Assembly: GCF_000421525.1 (NCBI RefSeq)
Contig: NZ_ATXE01000002.1
Coordinates: 1-64,000, forward strand
From: Aestuariimicrobium kwangyangense DSM 21549
GTDB lineage: Bacteria; Actinomycetota; Actinomycetes; Propionibacteriales; Propionibacteriaceae
Length of the DNA stretch: 64,000 bases
Direction of reading: 5' to 3'
Below, in pieces: positions 10,513-20,928 of the stretch. The notes beneath the pieces are model-generated. The model had not been told where the DNA came from. It saw nothing but the letters and a program-made list of their open reading frames with translations, and did no database searches. The translations under genes were made by a program, and so were the position numbers. The stretch's first letter is position 1, and the number at the start of each line of letters is the position of its first letter.

Positions 10513-10649
10513 GTGACCATCATGGCAGGGATCCACACCCCTCGTGTCGCGGCCCCGGGCTGGGCCCGGGTGGGTGTGACGAATGACACACCAGGCGCAC
10601 GAAACCGCTGGTCACCTCGTCGATGGCCCAGCCACCCCCCGGGAGCACC

Positions 10650-13006
<2,357 letters not shown>

Positions 13007-13020
<14 letters not shown>

Positions 13021-13948
13021 ACCGCTCACCCGTTTCGTGCGGGGCTACCTCGACCACCTGCGGGTGGAGCGGGGGCTGGCGTCCAACACCTTGGTGAGCT
13101 ACCGGCGCGACCTCGACCGCTATCTCGAGTTCCTCGCGTCCCGCGGGATCTCCGATCCCAGCCAGGTCACCGGCACCGACATCAGCGAGTTCGCCCGCGA
13201 CCTCGCCGCGCCGACCTCGGGACGGGCACCGCTGGCCCCCGCCTCGGTGGGCCGGGCGGTGGTGGCGGTTCGCAACCTGCACGCCTTCGGACTGGCCGAC
13301 GGCCTCACCCCCGAGAACCCCGCCCGTGACGTCTCACCGCCCCGGCTGGGCACCCGGTTGCCGAAGGCGCTGACGGTCGACCAGGTCGGACGACTGCTGG
13401 ACTCGCCCGACACCGACGAGGTCGACGGGTTGAGGGACGCGGCCCTGCTCGAGCTGCTCTACGGCACCGGCGCGCGCATCTCCGAGGTCTGCGGGCTCGA
13501 CGTCGACGAGGTGCGCCGCACCCTGGCCGATCCCGACCACGGGTTGAGGTTGTTCGGCAAGGGGAGCAAGGAGCGTCTGGTGCCGCTGGGCGACTACGCC
13601 CGCAGGGCCGTCGAGGCGTGGCTGGTGCGGGGTCGCCCGCAGTGGTCGGCGCGGGCCAGGACAGCCACCCCCGCCCTGCTGCTGAACACCCGCGGAGCGA
13701 GGCTCTCGCGCCAGAGCGCCTGGGCCGTGGTGCAGACCCACGCCGAACGGTCCGGCCTGGGCGCCGAGGTCAGTCCTCATTCACTGCGCCACTCCTTCGC
13801 CACCCACATGCTCGACGGGGGAGCCGACGTGCGAGTGGTGCAGGAGCTGCTGGGCCACGCCTCGGTCACGACCACCCAGATCTACACGATGGTGACGGTC
13901 GAGCATCTGCGAGAGGTGCACCGGGCCGCCCACCCCCGAGCCCGGTGA
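13007..13948 (+). CDS. xerD: Tyrosine recombinase XerD
   Basis: This site-specific recombinase of about 313 residues resolves chromosome dimers at dif with XerC. It has an N-terminal SAM-like core-binding domain (FVRGYLDHLRVERGLASNT). The catalytic residues are all visible: Arg in GTGARISEV, Lys in GKGSKERLVP, His-x-x-Arg in SPHSLRHSFATHML, His in LLGHASVTTTQIY, and the Tyr nucleophile following. GTG 13007 is preferred because it leaves only a 14-nt overlap with the NUDIX gene; GTG 12983 is also open. It matches Rv1701 by position. Xer belongs to the core chromosome here, so it is not evidence of a mobile element. Confidence 0.93.
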
Positions 13949-13993
13949 GGCTAGGCTCGTGGAGACAGATCGACAAACAGGAAGGTGACGAGG

Positions 13994-14905
13994 TTGAGCG
14001 ACGACGCGCTGTTCACCGTGCACGACGAGCCGGGCCCGGTGACCGAACAGGTCGAGGCCGACAACCTCGGTCCGACCGGACGCCCCCTGCCCGACCTGCC
14101 CGAACCCACCCCACCGCAACCGGGTTCCAAGGATGCGCTGATCATCGCCATGACCAACCAGAAGGGTGGGGTCGGCAAGACGACCACCACCATCAACCTG
14201 GGTGCGGCCCTCGCCGAGACAGGCCGCCGCGTGCTGCTGGTGGACTTCGACCCGCAGGGGTCGCTGTCGGTCGGGCTGGGGGTCAACCCGCACACCCTCG
14301 ACACCAGCATCTACAACCTGCTGATGTCACGGCGCACCGACATCCACGACGTCATCCAGCCGACCTCCGTCGACAACCTCGACATCCTTCCCTCCAACAT
14401 CGACCTGTCGGCAGCCGAGGTGCAGTTGGTCAGCGAGGTGGCCCGCGAGCAGACCCTGCTGCGGGTGCTCGAGAAGGTCAAGTCGGAGTACCACATCATC
14501 CTGATCGACTGCGCTCCCTCGCTGGGGCTGTTGACCGTCAACGCCCTCACTGCCGCTGACCGTGCCCTGATCCCCCTGGAGTGCGAGTTCTTCGCGCTGC
14601 GCGGCGTGGCCCTGCTCACCGACACCATCGCGAAGGTGCAGGACCGCCTCAATCCGCACCTGGAGATCCTGGGGATCCTCGGCACCATGTACGACGCGCG
14701 CACGCTGCACAGCCGCGAGGTGCTGGAGCGGGTGGTCGACGCCTTCGGCGAGACCGTCTTCCACACCGTCATCCGTCGCACCGTCAAGTTCCCCGAGACC
14801 ACCGTCGCGGGGGAGCCGATCACCACCTACGCGACGTCCTCGCCCGGTGCGACCGCCTATCGCTCGCTGGCACGGGAGGTGCTCGCCCGATGCCCAGGCG
14901 TGTGA
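13994..14905 (+). CDS. ParA/MinD-family ATPase next to scpAB (Soj-like)
   Basis: This ATPase of about 303 residues has the deviant Walker A KGGVGKTTTTINLGAAL after an acidic N-terminal extension of about 45 residues. LLVDFDPQGSLSVGLG is the Walker A' region and ILIDCAPSLGLLTVNAL is Walker B. It matches Rv1708, also upstream of scpA, which is distinct from the origin-linked parAB pair. TTG 13994 is favoured because AGGAAGG sits 8 nt upstream; GTG 13985 abuts that site. TAGGCT at about 13952 may be its -10 box. Its stop overlaps the small DNA-binding-like gene by 16 nt, so the two are coupled. Confidence 0.9.
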   Translation: MSDDALFTVHDEPGPVTEQVEADNLGPTGRPLPDLPEPTPPQPGSKDALIIAMTNQKGGVGKTTTTINLGAALAETGRRVLLVDFDPQGSLSVGLGVNPHTLDTSIYNLLMSRRTDIHDVIQPTSVDNLDILPSNIDLSAAEVQLVSEVAREQTLLRVLEKVKSEYHIILIDCAPSLGLLTVNALTAADRALIPLECEFFALRGVALLTDTIAKVQDRLNPHLEILGILGTMYDARTLHSREVLERVVDAFGETVFHTVIRRTVKFPETTVAGEPITTYATSSPGATAYRSLAREVLARCPGV

Positions 14906-15243
14906 ACCTACCCGGCGCCAGCGAACTCTTCCGCCCCACCCAGTCGACCAGGGCAGGTCAGACAGCACGGCCGGGCCAACCGGGCATCCGGCCCGACAGC
15001 GAGCCGGACGACGGCCCTCCCGGCCCCGCGGCCACGGGCCGGGTGCGCCACGACGAGAAGATCACGGTCTACGTCTCATCCGACGAGTTGATCGCGCTCG
15101 AACAGGCACGGCTCACGCTGCGTCAGCAGGGTGTGGTGGCCGACCGCGGCAAGATCGTGCGCACCGCCATCGCGATGGCCCTGGCGGGACTCGCCGAGAA
15201 CGGTGAGCAGTCCGACCTGGTCAGACAGCTGACCCAGCCATGA
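14890..15243 (+). CDS. Small ribbon-helix-helix-like protein between parA and scpA
   Basis: This 117-residue protein has a Pro/Gly-rich disordered first half. Its C-terminal half is KITVYVSSDELIALEQ... then DRGKIVRTAIAMALAGL, which has the pattern of a ribbon-helix-helix fold: a short beta strand, helix A, a turn, helix B. It overlaps the ParA gene by 16 nt and scpA by 4 nt (ATGA). RHH proteins often act as DNA-binding partners of ParA ATPases in plasmids, as with ParG. A partner role here is inferred. The fold rests on pattern reading only. Confidence 0.8.
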   Translation: MPRRVNLPGASELFRPTQSTRAGQTARPGQPGIRPDSEPDDGPPGPAATGRVRHDEKITVYVSSDELIALEQARLTLRQQGVVADRGKIVRTAIAMALAGLAENGEQSDLVRQLTQP

Positions 15244-16085
15244 CCACGACGGCCGCCACCGACGAGACCGCGCTCCCGTCGTCGGAGGGTCGGCCCGGCT
15301 TCACCCTGCACCTGGACAACTTCGAGGGGCCGTTCGACCTGTTGCTGCAACTGATCAGCAAGCACAAACTCGATGTCACCGAGGTGTCCCTGTCGCGGGT
15401 GACCGATGAGTTCATTGCCTTCGTCAAGGCCGGCGGCGAGGTCTGGGACCTCGACCAGACCAGTTCCTTCCTGTTGGTCGCGGCGACCCTGCTCGACCTG
15501 AAGGCCGCCCGGCTGCTGCCGCAGGGAGAGGTGGAGGACGAGGAGGACCTGGCCCTGCTCGAGGCGCGCGACCTGTTGTTCGCCCGGCTGTTGCAGTACC
15601 GGGCATTCAAGATCGTCTCGGCCTTGTTCGCCGACCGACTGGGGGAGCAGGCGAAACGGTTCGCTCGTCCCGGTGGGCTCGAACCCCGGTTCGCCGCGCT
15701 CATGCCCGAGGTGAACCTGCCCAGCCCCGAGGCTCTGGCACAAGCGGCGGCACGAGCGCTCTCACCCCAGCCCGCCGCCCTGGTCGGGCTGGAACACCTG
15801 CACCAGAGCACCGTCAGTGTGCAGGAGCAGGCCCGGCTGGTCGTGGGCAGGCTCCGCGCCAAGCGGGTGCTCACGTTCAGGGAGTTGGTCGCCGACGCCG
15901 ACCGGATCACCACGGTGGCGCGGTTCCTGTCATTGCTCGAACTGTTCCGCGAACAGGTGATCGCCTTCGAACAACTGACCGCGCTCGGCGAACTGACCAT
16001 CCGCTGGACCGGCGACGAGGAGTCCGACCTGCAGATCTCCGACGAGTTCGACGCCCCACCCCCTCAGTCCGAGGAGACACCATGA
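15240..16085 (+). CDS. scpA: Segregation and condensation protein A
   Basis: This 281-residue kleisin bridges the SMC dimer and binds ScpB. The N-terminal signature FTLHLDNFEGPFDLLLQLI is followed by HKLDVTEVSLSRVTDEF and the SSFLLVAATLLDLKAARLLP helix. The C-terminal winged-helix part includes RFLSLLELFREQVIAFEQ. Length fits the actinobacterial family. It is coupled by 4-nt overlaps to the small RHH-like gene before it and to scpB after it. Confidence 0.95.
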   Translation: MTTTAATDETALPSSEGRPGFTLHLDNFEGPFDLLLQLISKHKLDVTEVSLSRVTDEFIAFVKAGGEVWDLDQTSSFLLVAATLLDLKAARLLPQGEVEDEEDLALLEARDLLFARLLQYRAFKIVSALFADRLGEQAKRFARPGGLEPRFAALMPEVNLPSPEALAQAAARALSPQPAALVGLEHLHQSTVSVQEQARLVVGRLRAKRVLTFRELVADADRITTVARFLSLLELFREQVIAFEQLTALGELTIRWTGDEESDLQISDEFDAPPPQSEETP

Positions 16086-16705
16086 CCACCCCGCTCAGCG
16101 GCGCCATCGAGGCACTGCTGCTGATGGCAACCGAGTCCATGACCGCGATCGAACTGGCCGAGGCCACCCAGTCCCCGGTCGACGAGGTGGAGCAGGCGCT
16201 CGCCGAGATCGCCCGCTTCTACGACGACCACCAGCGTGGCATCGAGGTGCGTCACCTCGCCGGGGGGTGGAGGTTCTGGACCCGTGCGGACCACGCCGAC
16301 CTGATCAGCGCCTGGGTGCTCGAGGGTCAGCACTCGCGACTGTCGCAGGCCGCGCTCGAGACCTTGGCGGTGATTGCGTACCTGCAGCCGATCGCCCGTT
16401 CCCGGGTGTCGGCGGTGCGTGGGGTGAACGTCGACGGAGTGGTCCGCACCCTGCTCGCCCGCGGCTTGGTGGCCGAGAACGAACCGGCGGACGGCTCCCG
16501 CGGGGCGGCACTGCTGACCACCACCGACCACTTCGCGGAACGGATGGGACTGGAGTCCCTGAGCGACCTGCCACCGTTGGCCCCCCACCTGCCCGACGCG
16601 AGCGCACTGGAGGAGGAGTTGGCGCGAGTCGTCCACCCCGAGGACACTGGAACGGACAGGGCGTCATCCCACCAGGAGACAGGCCCAGAAGGAGACCAGC
16701 GATGA
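16082..16705 (+). CDS. scpB: Segregation and condensation protein B
   Basis: This 207-residue winged-helix partner of ScpA belongs to the SMC condensin. Diagnostic stretches are GAIEALLLMATESMTAIEL, RHLAGGWRFWTRADH and LSQAALETLAVIAYLQPI with RSRVSAVRGVNVDGVVRTL. The C-terminal 40 residues are acidic and variable. ATGA overlaps link it to scpA and to the pseudouridine synthase gene. smc itself is not in the window. Confidence 0.95.
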   Translation: MTTPLSGAIEALLLMATESMTAIELAEATQSPVDEVEQALAEIARFYDDHQRGIEVRHLAGGWRFWTRADHADLISAWVLEGQHSRLSQAALETLAVIAYLQPIARSRVSAVRGVNVDGVVRTLLARGLVAENEPADGSRGAALLTTTDHFAERMGLESLSDLPPLAPHLPDASALEEELARVVHPEDTGTDRASSHQETGPEGDQR

Positions 16706-17496
16706 CTGAGACAGACAACGCAACCCCGAACCGTGACCAGGAGCCCGACGACGCCGTCGTCCAGGAGGCACCCGACGAGATCCGACTGCAGAAGGTGCTG
16801 GCCCAGGCCGGGATCGCCTCCCGCAGGGCCTCGGAGGACCTGATCGCCAAGGGTCGCGTCGAGGTGAACGGACGGGTGGTCTCGGAGCTGGGTACTCGCG
16901 TCAACCCCGACCGGGACACGATCCGGGTCGACGGCTCCCGTATCCCACCGCCACGGCGCCACCAGTACCTGGTCTTCAACAAGCCTCGCGGGGTGGTCTC
17001 GACCATGGACGACCCGGAGGGCCGTCCCACCCTCACCGACTACCTCGGACGTCGCAAGGAGAGGCTGTTCCACGTGGGCAGGCTCGACACCGACACCGAG
17101 GGGCTGATCCTGCTGACCAATGACGGTGAGTTCGCCCACCGCATGGCCCACCCGAGCTACCACGTGCCCAAGACCTATCTGGCCGAGGTGGAGGGATTGC
17201 TCGACAACAAGATCCTGCGCCGCCTCGAGAAGGGCGTCACCCTGGACGACGGTCCGGTCCGTCCCGACCGGATCAAGCTCGTCAGCCGGGGGGAGTCACG
17301 GTCGCTGGTGTCGATCACCCTGCACGAGGGCCGTAACCGCATCGTGCGCCGCATGATGGACGCCGTGGCCCATCCGGTGATCAAGCTGTCACGCCAGTCG
17401 ATCGGCCCCGTGCGCCTGGGCAACCTCAAGCAGGGCGAGCTGAGGGAGCTGACCCGGGAAGAGCTGGGGGCACTGCTCGACCTCGTCAAGATGTGA
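16702..17496 (+). CDS. rluB: 23S rRNA pseudouridine synthase, RluB/RsuA family
   Basis: This 264-residue protein has an acidic N-terminal tail of about 25 residues. An S4 domain follows (RLQKVLAQAGIASRRASEDLI), then the RsuA/RluB catalytic domain with Asp in HVGRLDTDTEGLILLTNDG and HEGRNRIVRRMMDAVAHPV. It corresponds to Rv1711 in the scpA-scpB-rluB order and probably isomerises U2605 in helix 90 of 23S rRNA. The ATG is chosen from the ATGA overlap with scpB; the much longer upstream reading in this frame is a shadow of scpB. In mycobacteria cmk and der follow; here pafA follows. Confidence 0.93.
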   Translation: MTETDNATPNRDQEPDDAVVQEAPDEIRLQKVLAQAGIASRRASEDLIAKGRVEVNGRVVSELGTRVNPDRDTIRVDGSRIPPPRRHQYLVFNKPRGVVSTMDDPEGRPTLTDYLGRRKERLFHVGRLDTDTEGLILLTNDGEFAHRMAHPSYHVPKTYLAEVEGLLDNKILRRLEKGVTLDDGPVRPDRIKLVSRGESRSLVSITLHEGRNRIVRRMMDAVAHPVIKLSRQSIGPVRLGNLKQGELRELTREELGALLDLVKM

Positions 17497-17542
17497 GCTC
17501 GGGTGACCGCTGTCGGCCGAACTGGCCAATGAGGGGGGCGCA

Positions 17543-18949
17543 GTGACGGGGTTCATGTCTCGACGGGTGCGTGGACTGGAGACCGAGTACGGACTGCAGG
17601 TCGAGGTGCAGGGCCCCGGTGGCTGGCGACGGTTGGGAGCCGACGAAGGCGCCAGGCAACTGTTCCGTCCCGTGACCACGGTGAGCGCCACCACCAATGT
17701 CTTCCTGCGCAACGGCGGGCGGATGTATCTCGACGTCGGTTCGCACCCCGAGTACGCCACCCCTGAGTGCGACACCCTCGACGACCTCGTCGCCCACGAC
17801 CGTGCCGGCGACGCCGTGCTCAACCGGTTGGCGGATCGCGCCATCCAGGTGATGGCCGATGAGGGCACCACCGCCCGGGTGAGACTGTTCAAGAACAACC
17901 TCGACTCACACGGGAACTCCTACGGCAGCCACGAGAACTACCAGGTGCGGCGCGACACCACGCTGCGCTCATTCGCGTCGGCCCTGACCCCGTTCCTCGT
18001 GATGCGCCAACTTCTGTGCGGGACGGGTACCTGGGTCAGGTCGAGCCAGGAGTTCTGGCTCAGCCAGCGGGCCGCGCACATGTGGGACCCCCTGTCGTCC
18101 ACCACCACCCGCTCCCGGCCGATGATCAACACTCGCGACGAACCGCACGCCGATCCGCAGCTGCACCGTCGGCTGCACGTGATCGTCGGTGACTCGACCC
18201 TGGCCGAACCCACCCTCGCGGTGCGGATCGGCGCCACCGAGCTGATGCTGCGTGCCATCGAAGCGGGGGTGCGCTTCGAGCGATGGCAGTTGGCCGATCC
18301 CGGCCAGGCGATCCGGGACGTGGCCCGCGACCGCAGCGGACGATCCCCGGTGGCACTGGCCGCCGGGGGAGAGACCTCCGCCCTGGCCGTGCTGACGGAC
18401 TGCCTGGAGCAGGTTCGTCCGTTCACGGCCGGCGAGTCGTGGCTCGAACGCGCCGTCGAGTTGTGGCAGCGGGTGCTGACGGCTGTCGGCGACCACCGCC
18501 TCGACCTGATCCACCACGACATCGACTGGGCCGTGAAGTTGCGCCTGCTCCACGGCGACGCCGACCGTCGAGGCACTCTTGACCCGGCCCGCATGGCGCA
18601 ACTCGACCTCGCCTACCACGACGTCCGTCCGGGACAGGGCCTGTTCGGCACGCTCCGTGACGCCGGCCAGGTCAACCGGCTCGTCGACGAGTCAGCCGTC
18701 GTCCGGGCCGTCGACGACCCGCCGACCACCACCCGAGCCGCGATCCGTGGACGTCTGATCGCCGCAGCCCAGCGGCACGAGCGCTCGTACACGGTCGACT
18801 GGATGACCTTCAACTGCCGCGATCTCGACCAGGGCAACCTGATCTGCCCCGACCCGCTCGCGGCGGACGATCCCCGCGCCGATCGCCTCGTCGAACGCAT
18901 GGCCACCGAGCCACGTGTCGGCAGGTCGACCGCGTTCACGATCGGTTGA
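17543..18949 (+). CDS. pafA: Pup--protein ligase PafA
   Basis: This ligase of 468 residues or slightly fewer attaches the C-terminal Glu of Pup to target lysines. It carries the carboxylate-amine ligase signature RRVRGLETEYG (Glu13 and Glu15), NVFLRNGGRMYLDVGSHPEY with the presumed catalytic Asp, and LFKNNLDSHGNSYGSHENY. Also present are SATTRSRP-like STTTRSRPMINTRDEPHAD and YTVDWMTFN. The sequence follows M. tuberculosis PafA along its length and is not Dop-like. GTG 17543 has GAGG 8 nt upstream; ATG 17555 is possible. Pup, Dop, Mpa and proteasome genes are not in this window, so whether a proteasome exists cannot be told from here. Confidence 0.95.
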   Translation: MTGFMSRRVRGLETEYGLQVEVQGPGGWRRLGADEGARQLFRPVTTVSATTNVFLRNGGRMYLDVGSHPEYATPECDTLDDLVAHDRAGDAVLNRLADRAIQVMADEGTTARVRLFKNNLDSHGNSYGSHENYQVRRDTTLRSFASALTPFLVMRQLLCGTGTWVRSSQEFWLSQRAAHMWDPLSSTTTRSRPMINTRDEPHADPQLHRRLHVIVGDSTLAEPTLAVRIGATELMLRAIEAGVRFERWQLADPGQAIRDVARDRSGRSPVALAAGGETSALAVLTDCLEQVRPFTAGESWLERAVELWQRVLTAVGDHRLDLIHHDIDWAVKLRLLHGDADRRGTLDPARMAQLDLAYHDVRPGQGLFGTLRDAGQVNRLVDESAVVRAVDDPPTTTRAAIRGRLIAAAQRHERSYTVDWMTFNCRDLDQGNLICPDPLAADDPRADRLVERMATEPRVGRSTAFTIG

Positions 18950-18971
18950 GGCCGACCGCTACGCTGGCCGG

Positions 18972-20024
18972 GTGAATCGACGACCCGAACTGATCTCTCG
19001 CCGAACCCTCGGACTTTCCTCGCTCGGAGCGGCGGCGGTGGTGCTGGCGGGATGTTCCAAGCCGAGCAGTGACCCCGCCCCCTCGGGCGCGTCGGCCATC
19101 AACCCGTCGTCATCGACCAGCGCCTCCACCTCGGCCAGCGCTTCCGCCTCGGGCAGCGCCGCCGCGACCCCGACCGCGAAGCCCACCGTGCTGGCCAACC
19201 TCGACCAGATCAAGGTGGCCGGAGCAGTCGGCAAACTGCCCGTGGTGACCGGGCCGTGGCCCCTCACCACCGCCGAGACCCAGTCCAAGGTGCTCGTGGC
19301 GGGCAAGGGTACGACCGTGTCCAGGACGGCGATCGTCGAGGTCAACTACATCGGCATCAACGCCCGCACCGGCAAGTCCTTCGACCAGTCCTTCTCGGCG
19401 GGCAAGACCGCCTCGTTCCAGCTCGACCAGGTCGTCGCCGGGTTCGCCAAGGGGCTGCAGGGCAAGAAGGTGGGTGACCGTGTCCTGATCCTGATGCCGT
19501 CGAAGGACGGTTACGCCGACGGCAACACCAATGCCGGGATCGAGAAGGGCGACGGCCTGGTGTTCGTGGTCGACATCGAGGGGGCCTCCCTCGACCGGGT
19601 CACCGGTGACGCCGTCGCACCCCCCGCCGGCATGCCCACCGTGAAGGACAACGGCAACCAGGCACCCACGATCACGATCGGGTCGGCCACCAAGCCCACC
19701 AGGACGACCAGCGCGGTGCTGATCAAGGGTGCTGGCCGCGCCGTCGCGGCCACCGACTCGGTTCAGGTGCAGTACACCTGCGTCAACTGGGACACCGGCG
19801 ACGTCGTGGCCGAGACCTGGTCGACGGGAGCAGCCTCGGGCGCCCTCTCGTCATTGATCCCGGCGTGGCAGAGCCAGCTGGTGGGCAAGACGGTCGGCTC
19901 ACGGGTGCTGATCGTCGCCACCCCGGCCGACGCCTACCCCAAGGGGAATGCCACCCCTTCCGTGGCTGCCGGCGCCACCCTCGTCTACGTGGTCGACCTG
20001 CTGTTCGCCTCCGCCGCCCAGTGA
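18972..20024 (+). CDS. Lipoprotein with two FKBP-type PPIase domains, Tat-like signal
   Basis: This 350-residue protein begins with a signal peptide carrying twin arginines (ISRRTLGLSS) and the lipobox LAGC, with lipidated Cys28. A Ser/Ala/Thr-rich linker of about 50 residues follows. FKBP domain 1 contains VEVNYIGINARTGKSFDQSF, VVAGFAKGLQGKKVGDRVLI and GLVFVVDI. Domain 2 contains VQVQYTCVNWDTGDVVAETW and LVGKTVGSRVLIV. It should be an extracytoplasmic, membrane-anchored folding catalyst. GTG 18972 lies 6 nt after TACGCT (18960-18965), a leaderless arrangement. Its 3' end meets gluQ head-on, 3 nt apart. The Tat reading is inferred from the RR motif. Confidence 0.9.
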   Translation: MNRRPELISRRTLGLSSLGAAAVVLAGCSKPSSDPAPSGASAINPSSSTSASTSASASASGSAAATPTAKPTVLANLDQIKVAGAVGKLPVVTGPWPLTTAETQSKVLVAGKGTTVSRTAIVEVNYIGINARTGKSFDQSFSAGKTASFQLDQVVAGFAKGLQGKKVGDRVLILMPSKDGYADGNTNAGIEKGDGLVFVVDIEGASLDRVTGDAVAPPAGMPTVKDNGNQAPTITIGSATKPTRTTSAVLIKGAGRAVAATDSVQVQYTCVNWDTGDVVAETWSTGAASGALSSLIPAWQSQLVGKTVGSRVLIVATPADAYPKGNATPSVAAGATLVYVVDLLFASAAQ

Positions 20025-20027
20025 CCC

Positions 20028-20879
20028 TCACTCCGGCGGCGTGGGGTCGATGACCCAGTCCGCCGCCGGGTCATCCAGGGTCGGCGACACCAGCTGCCAC
20101 ACCAGCTCGACGGCCGAGGCGCGATCCCGCGCTCGTCCTGAGTCGACCAGTTGGGTCAACGTCACGGCCCCGTCGCGCTTGGCGAGGCGCTGCCCCGTCG
20201 TGGTGACGGCAAGCCCCACGTGGACGTACTCGGGCGTCGCGAAGCCCAGCTTCGCAGCGAGCCAGGCCTGGCGAGGCGCAGACTCGAGCAGGTCTCGTCC
20301 CCTGGTCACCTGGGTGACCCCCTGCAGCCCGTCGTCGACCACCACCGCAAGGTTGTAGGCAGGGGTCCCGTCATTGCGCACGACCACGAAGTCGTCGACC
20401 ACGGCGGTCACCTCTCCCGCGAAGCGGTCGGTCACGGTCCGGGTGACGCCGCCGGAGCGCACCCGCCACGCGGGGGGTCGAACCAGCGCTCGCTCCTGCT
20501 GCTCCCTGTGGGTCAGCCGGGCACACGTGCCCGGGTAGGGTCGCATCCCACCATGGGGGGCCTGTGAGGCCTGGACGATGTCACGTCTGCTGCAGAAGCA
20601 CGGGTAGAGATCCAGGGACTGCGCCGCGTCGCGGTAGAGCTGCAGACGATCGGACTGGCGCACCACCGGCACATCGGACCGAACGCCAAAGGCCCCCAGG
20701 TCGGCCACTTGCTGCTCGGCGATTCCCGGGGCGGCGGCAACCCGCTGCTGGTCGAGGTCCTCCACCCGCACCAGGTGCCCGATACCTGCCTCGTCCGCGA
20801 ACCGCTGCGACAGGATCGCGGTGCGCAGATTGCCCAGGTGCAGCTCGGAGGTGGGGCTGGGGGCGAATCGACCGCTCAC
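20028..20879 (-). CDS. gluQ: Glutamyl-Q tRNA(Asp) synthetase
   Basis: This 283-residue GltX-like catalytic core lacks the anticodon-binding domain. It begins GRFAPSPTSELHLGNLRTA (HIGH equivalent HLGN). It carries a Cys-rich zinc motif (YPCFCSRRD...YPGTC) and a degenerate KMSKS region (QRLAKRDGAVTL). Such enzymes charge glutamate onto queuosine at position 34 of tRNA-Asp, not onto tRNA-Glu. GTG 20879 is chosen because the signature starts immediately after it. It lies on the opposite strand between the FKBP lipoprotein gene and pafB. Confidence 0.92.
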   Translation of the reverse strand: MSGRFAPSPTSELHLGNLRTAILSQRFADEAGIGHLVRVEDLDQQRVAAAPGIAEQQVADLGAFGVRSDVPVVRQSDRLQLYRDAAQSLDLYPCFCSRRDIVQASQAPHGGMRPYPGTCARLTHREQQERALVRPPAWRVRSGGVTRTVTDRFAGEVTAVVDDFVVVRNDGTPAYNLAVVVDDGLQGVTQVTRGRDLLESAPRQAWLAAKLGFATPEYVHVGLAVTTTGQRLAKRDGAVTLTQLVDSGRARDRASAVELVWQLVSPTLDDPAADWVIDPTPPE

Positions 20880-20928
20880 CCCGGTAGTGTCTCGTGCAGG
20901 TCGAGCGCGTGTACGGAGGCAGGGAAGC

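Noticed and set aside
20028-20879. gltX (glutamyl-tRNA synthetase)
   Set aside because: At 283 residues it lacks the anticodon-binding domain and carries the zinc-cysteine pattern of GluQ enzymes.
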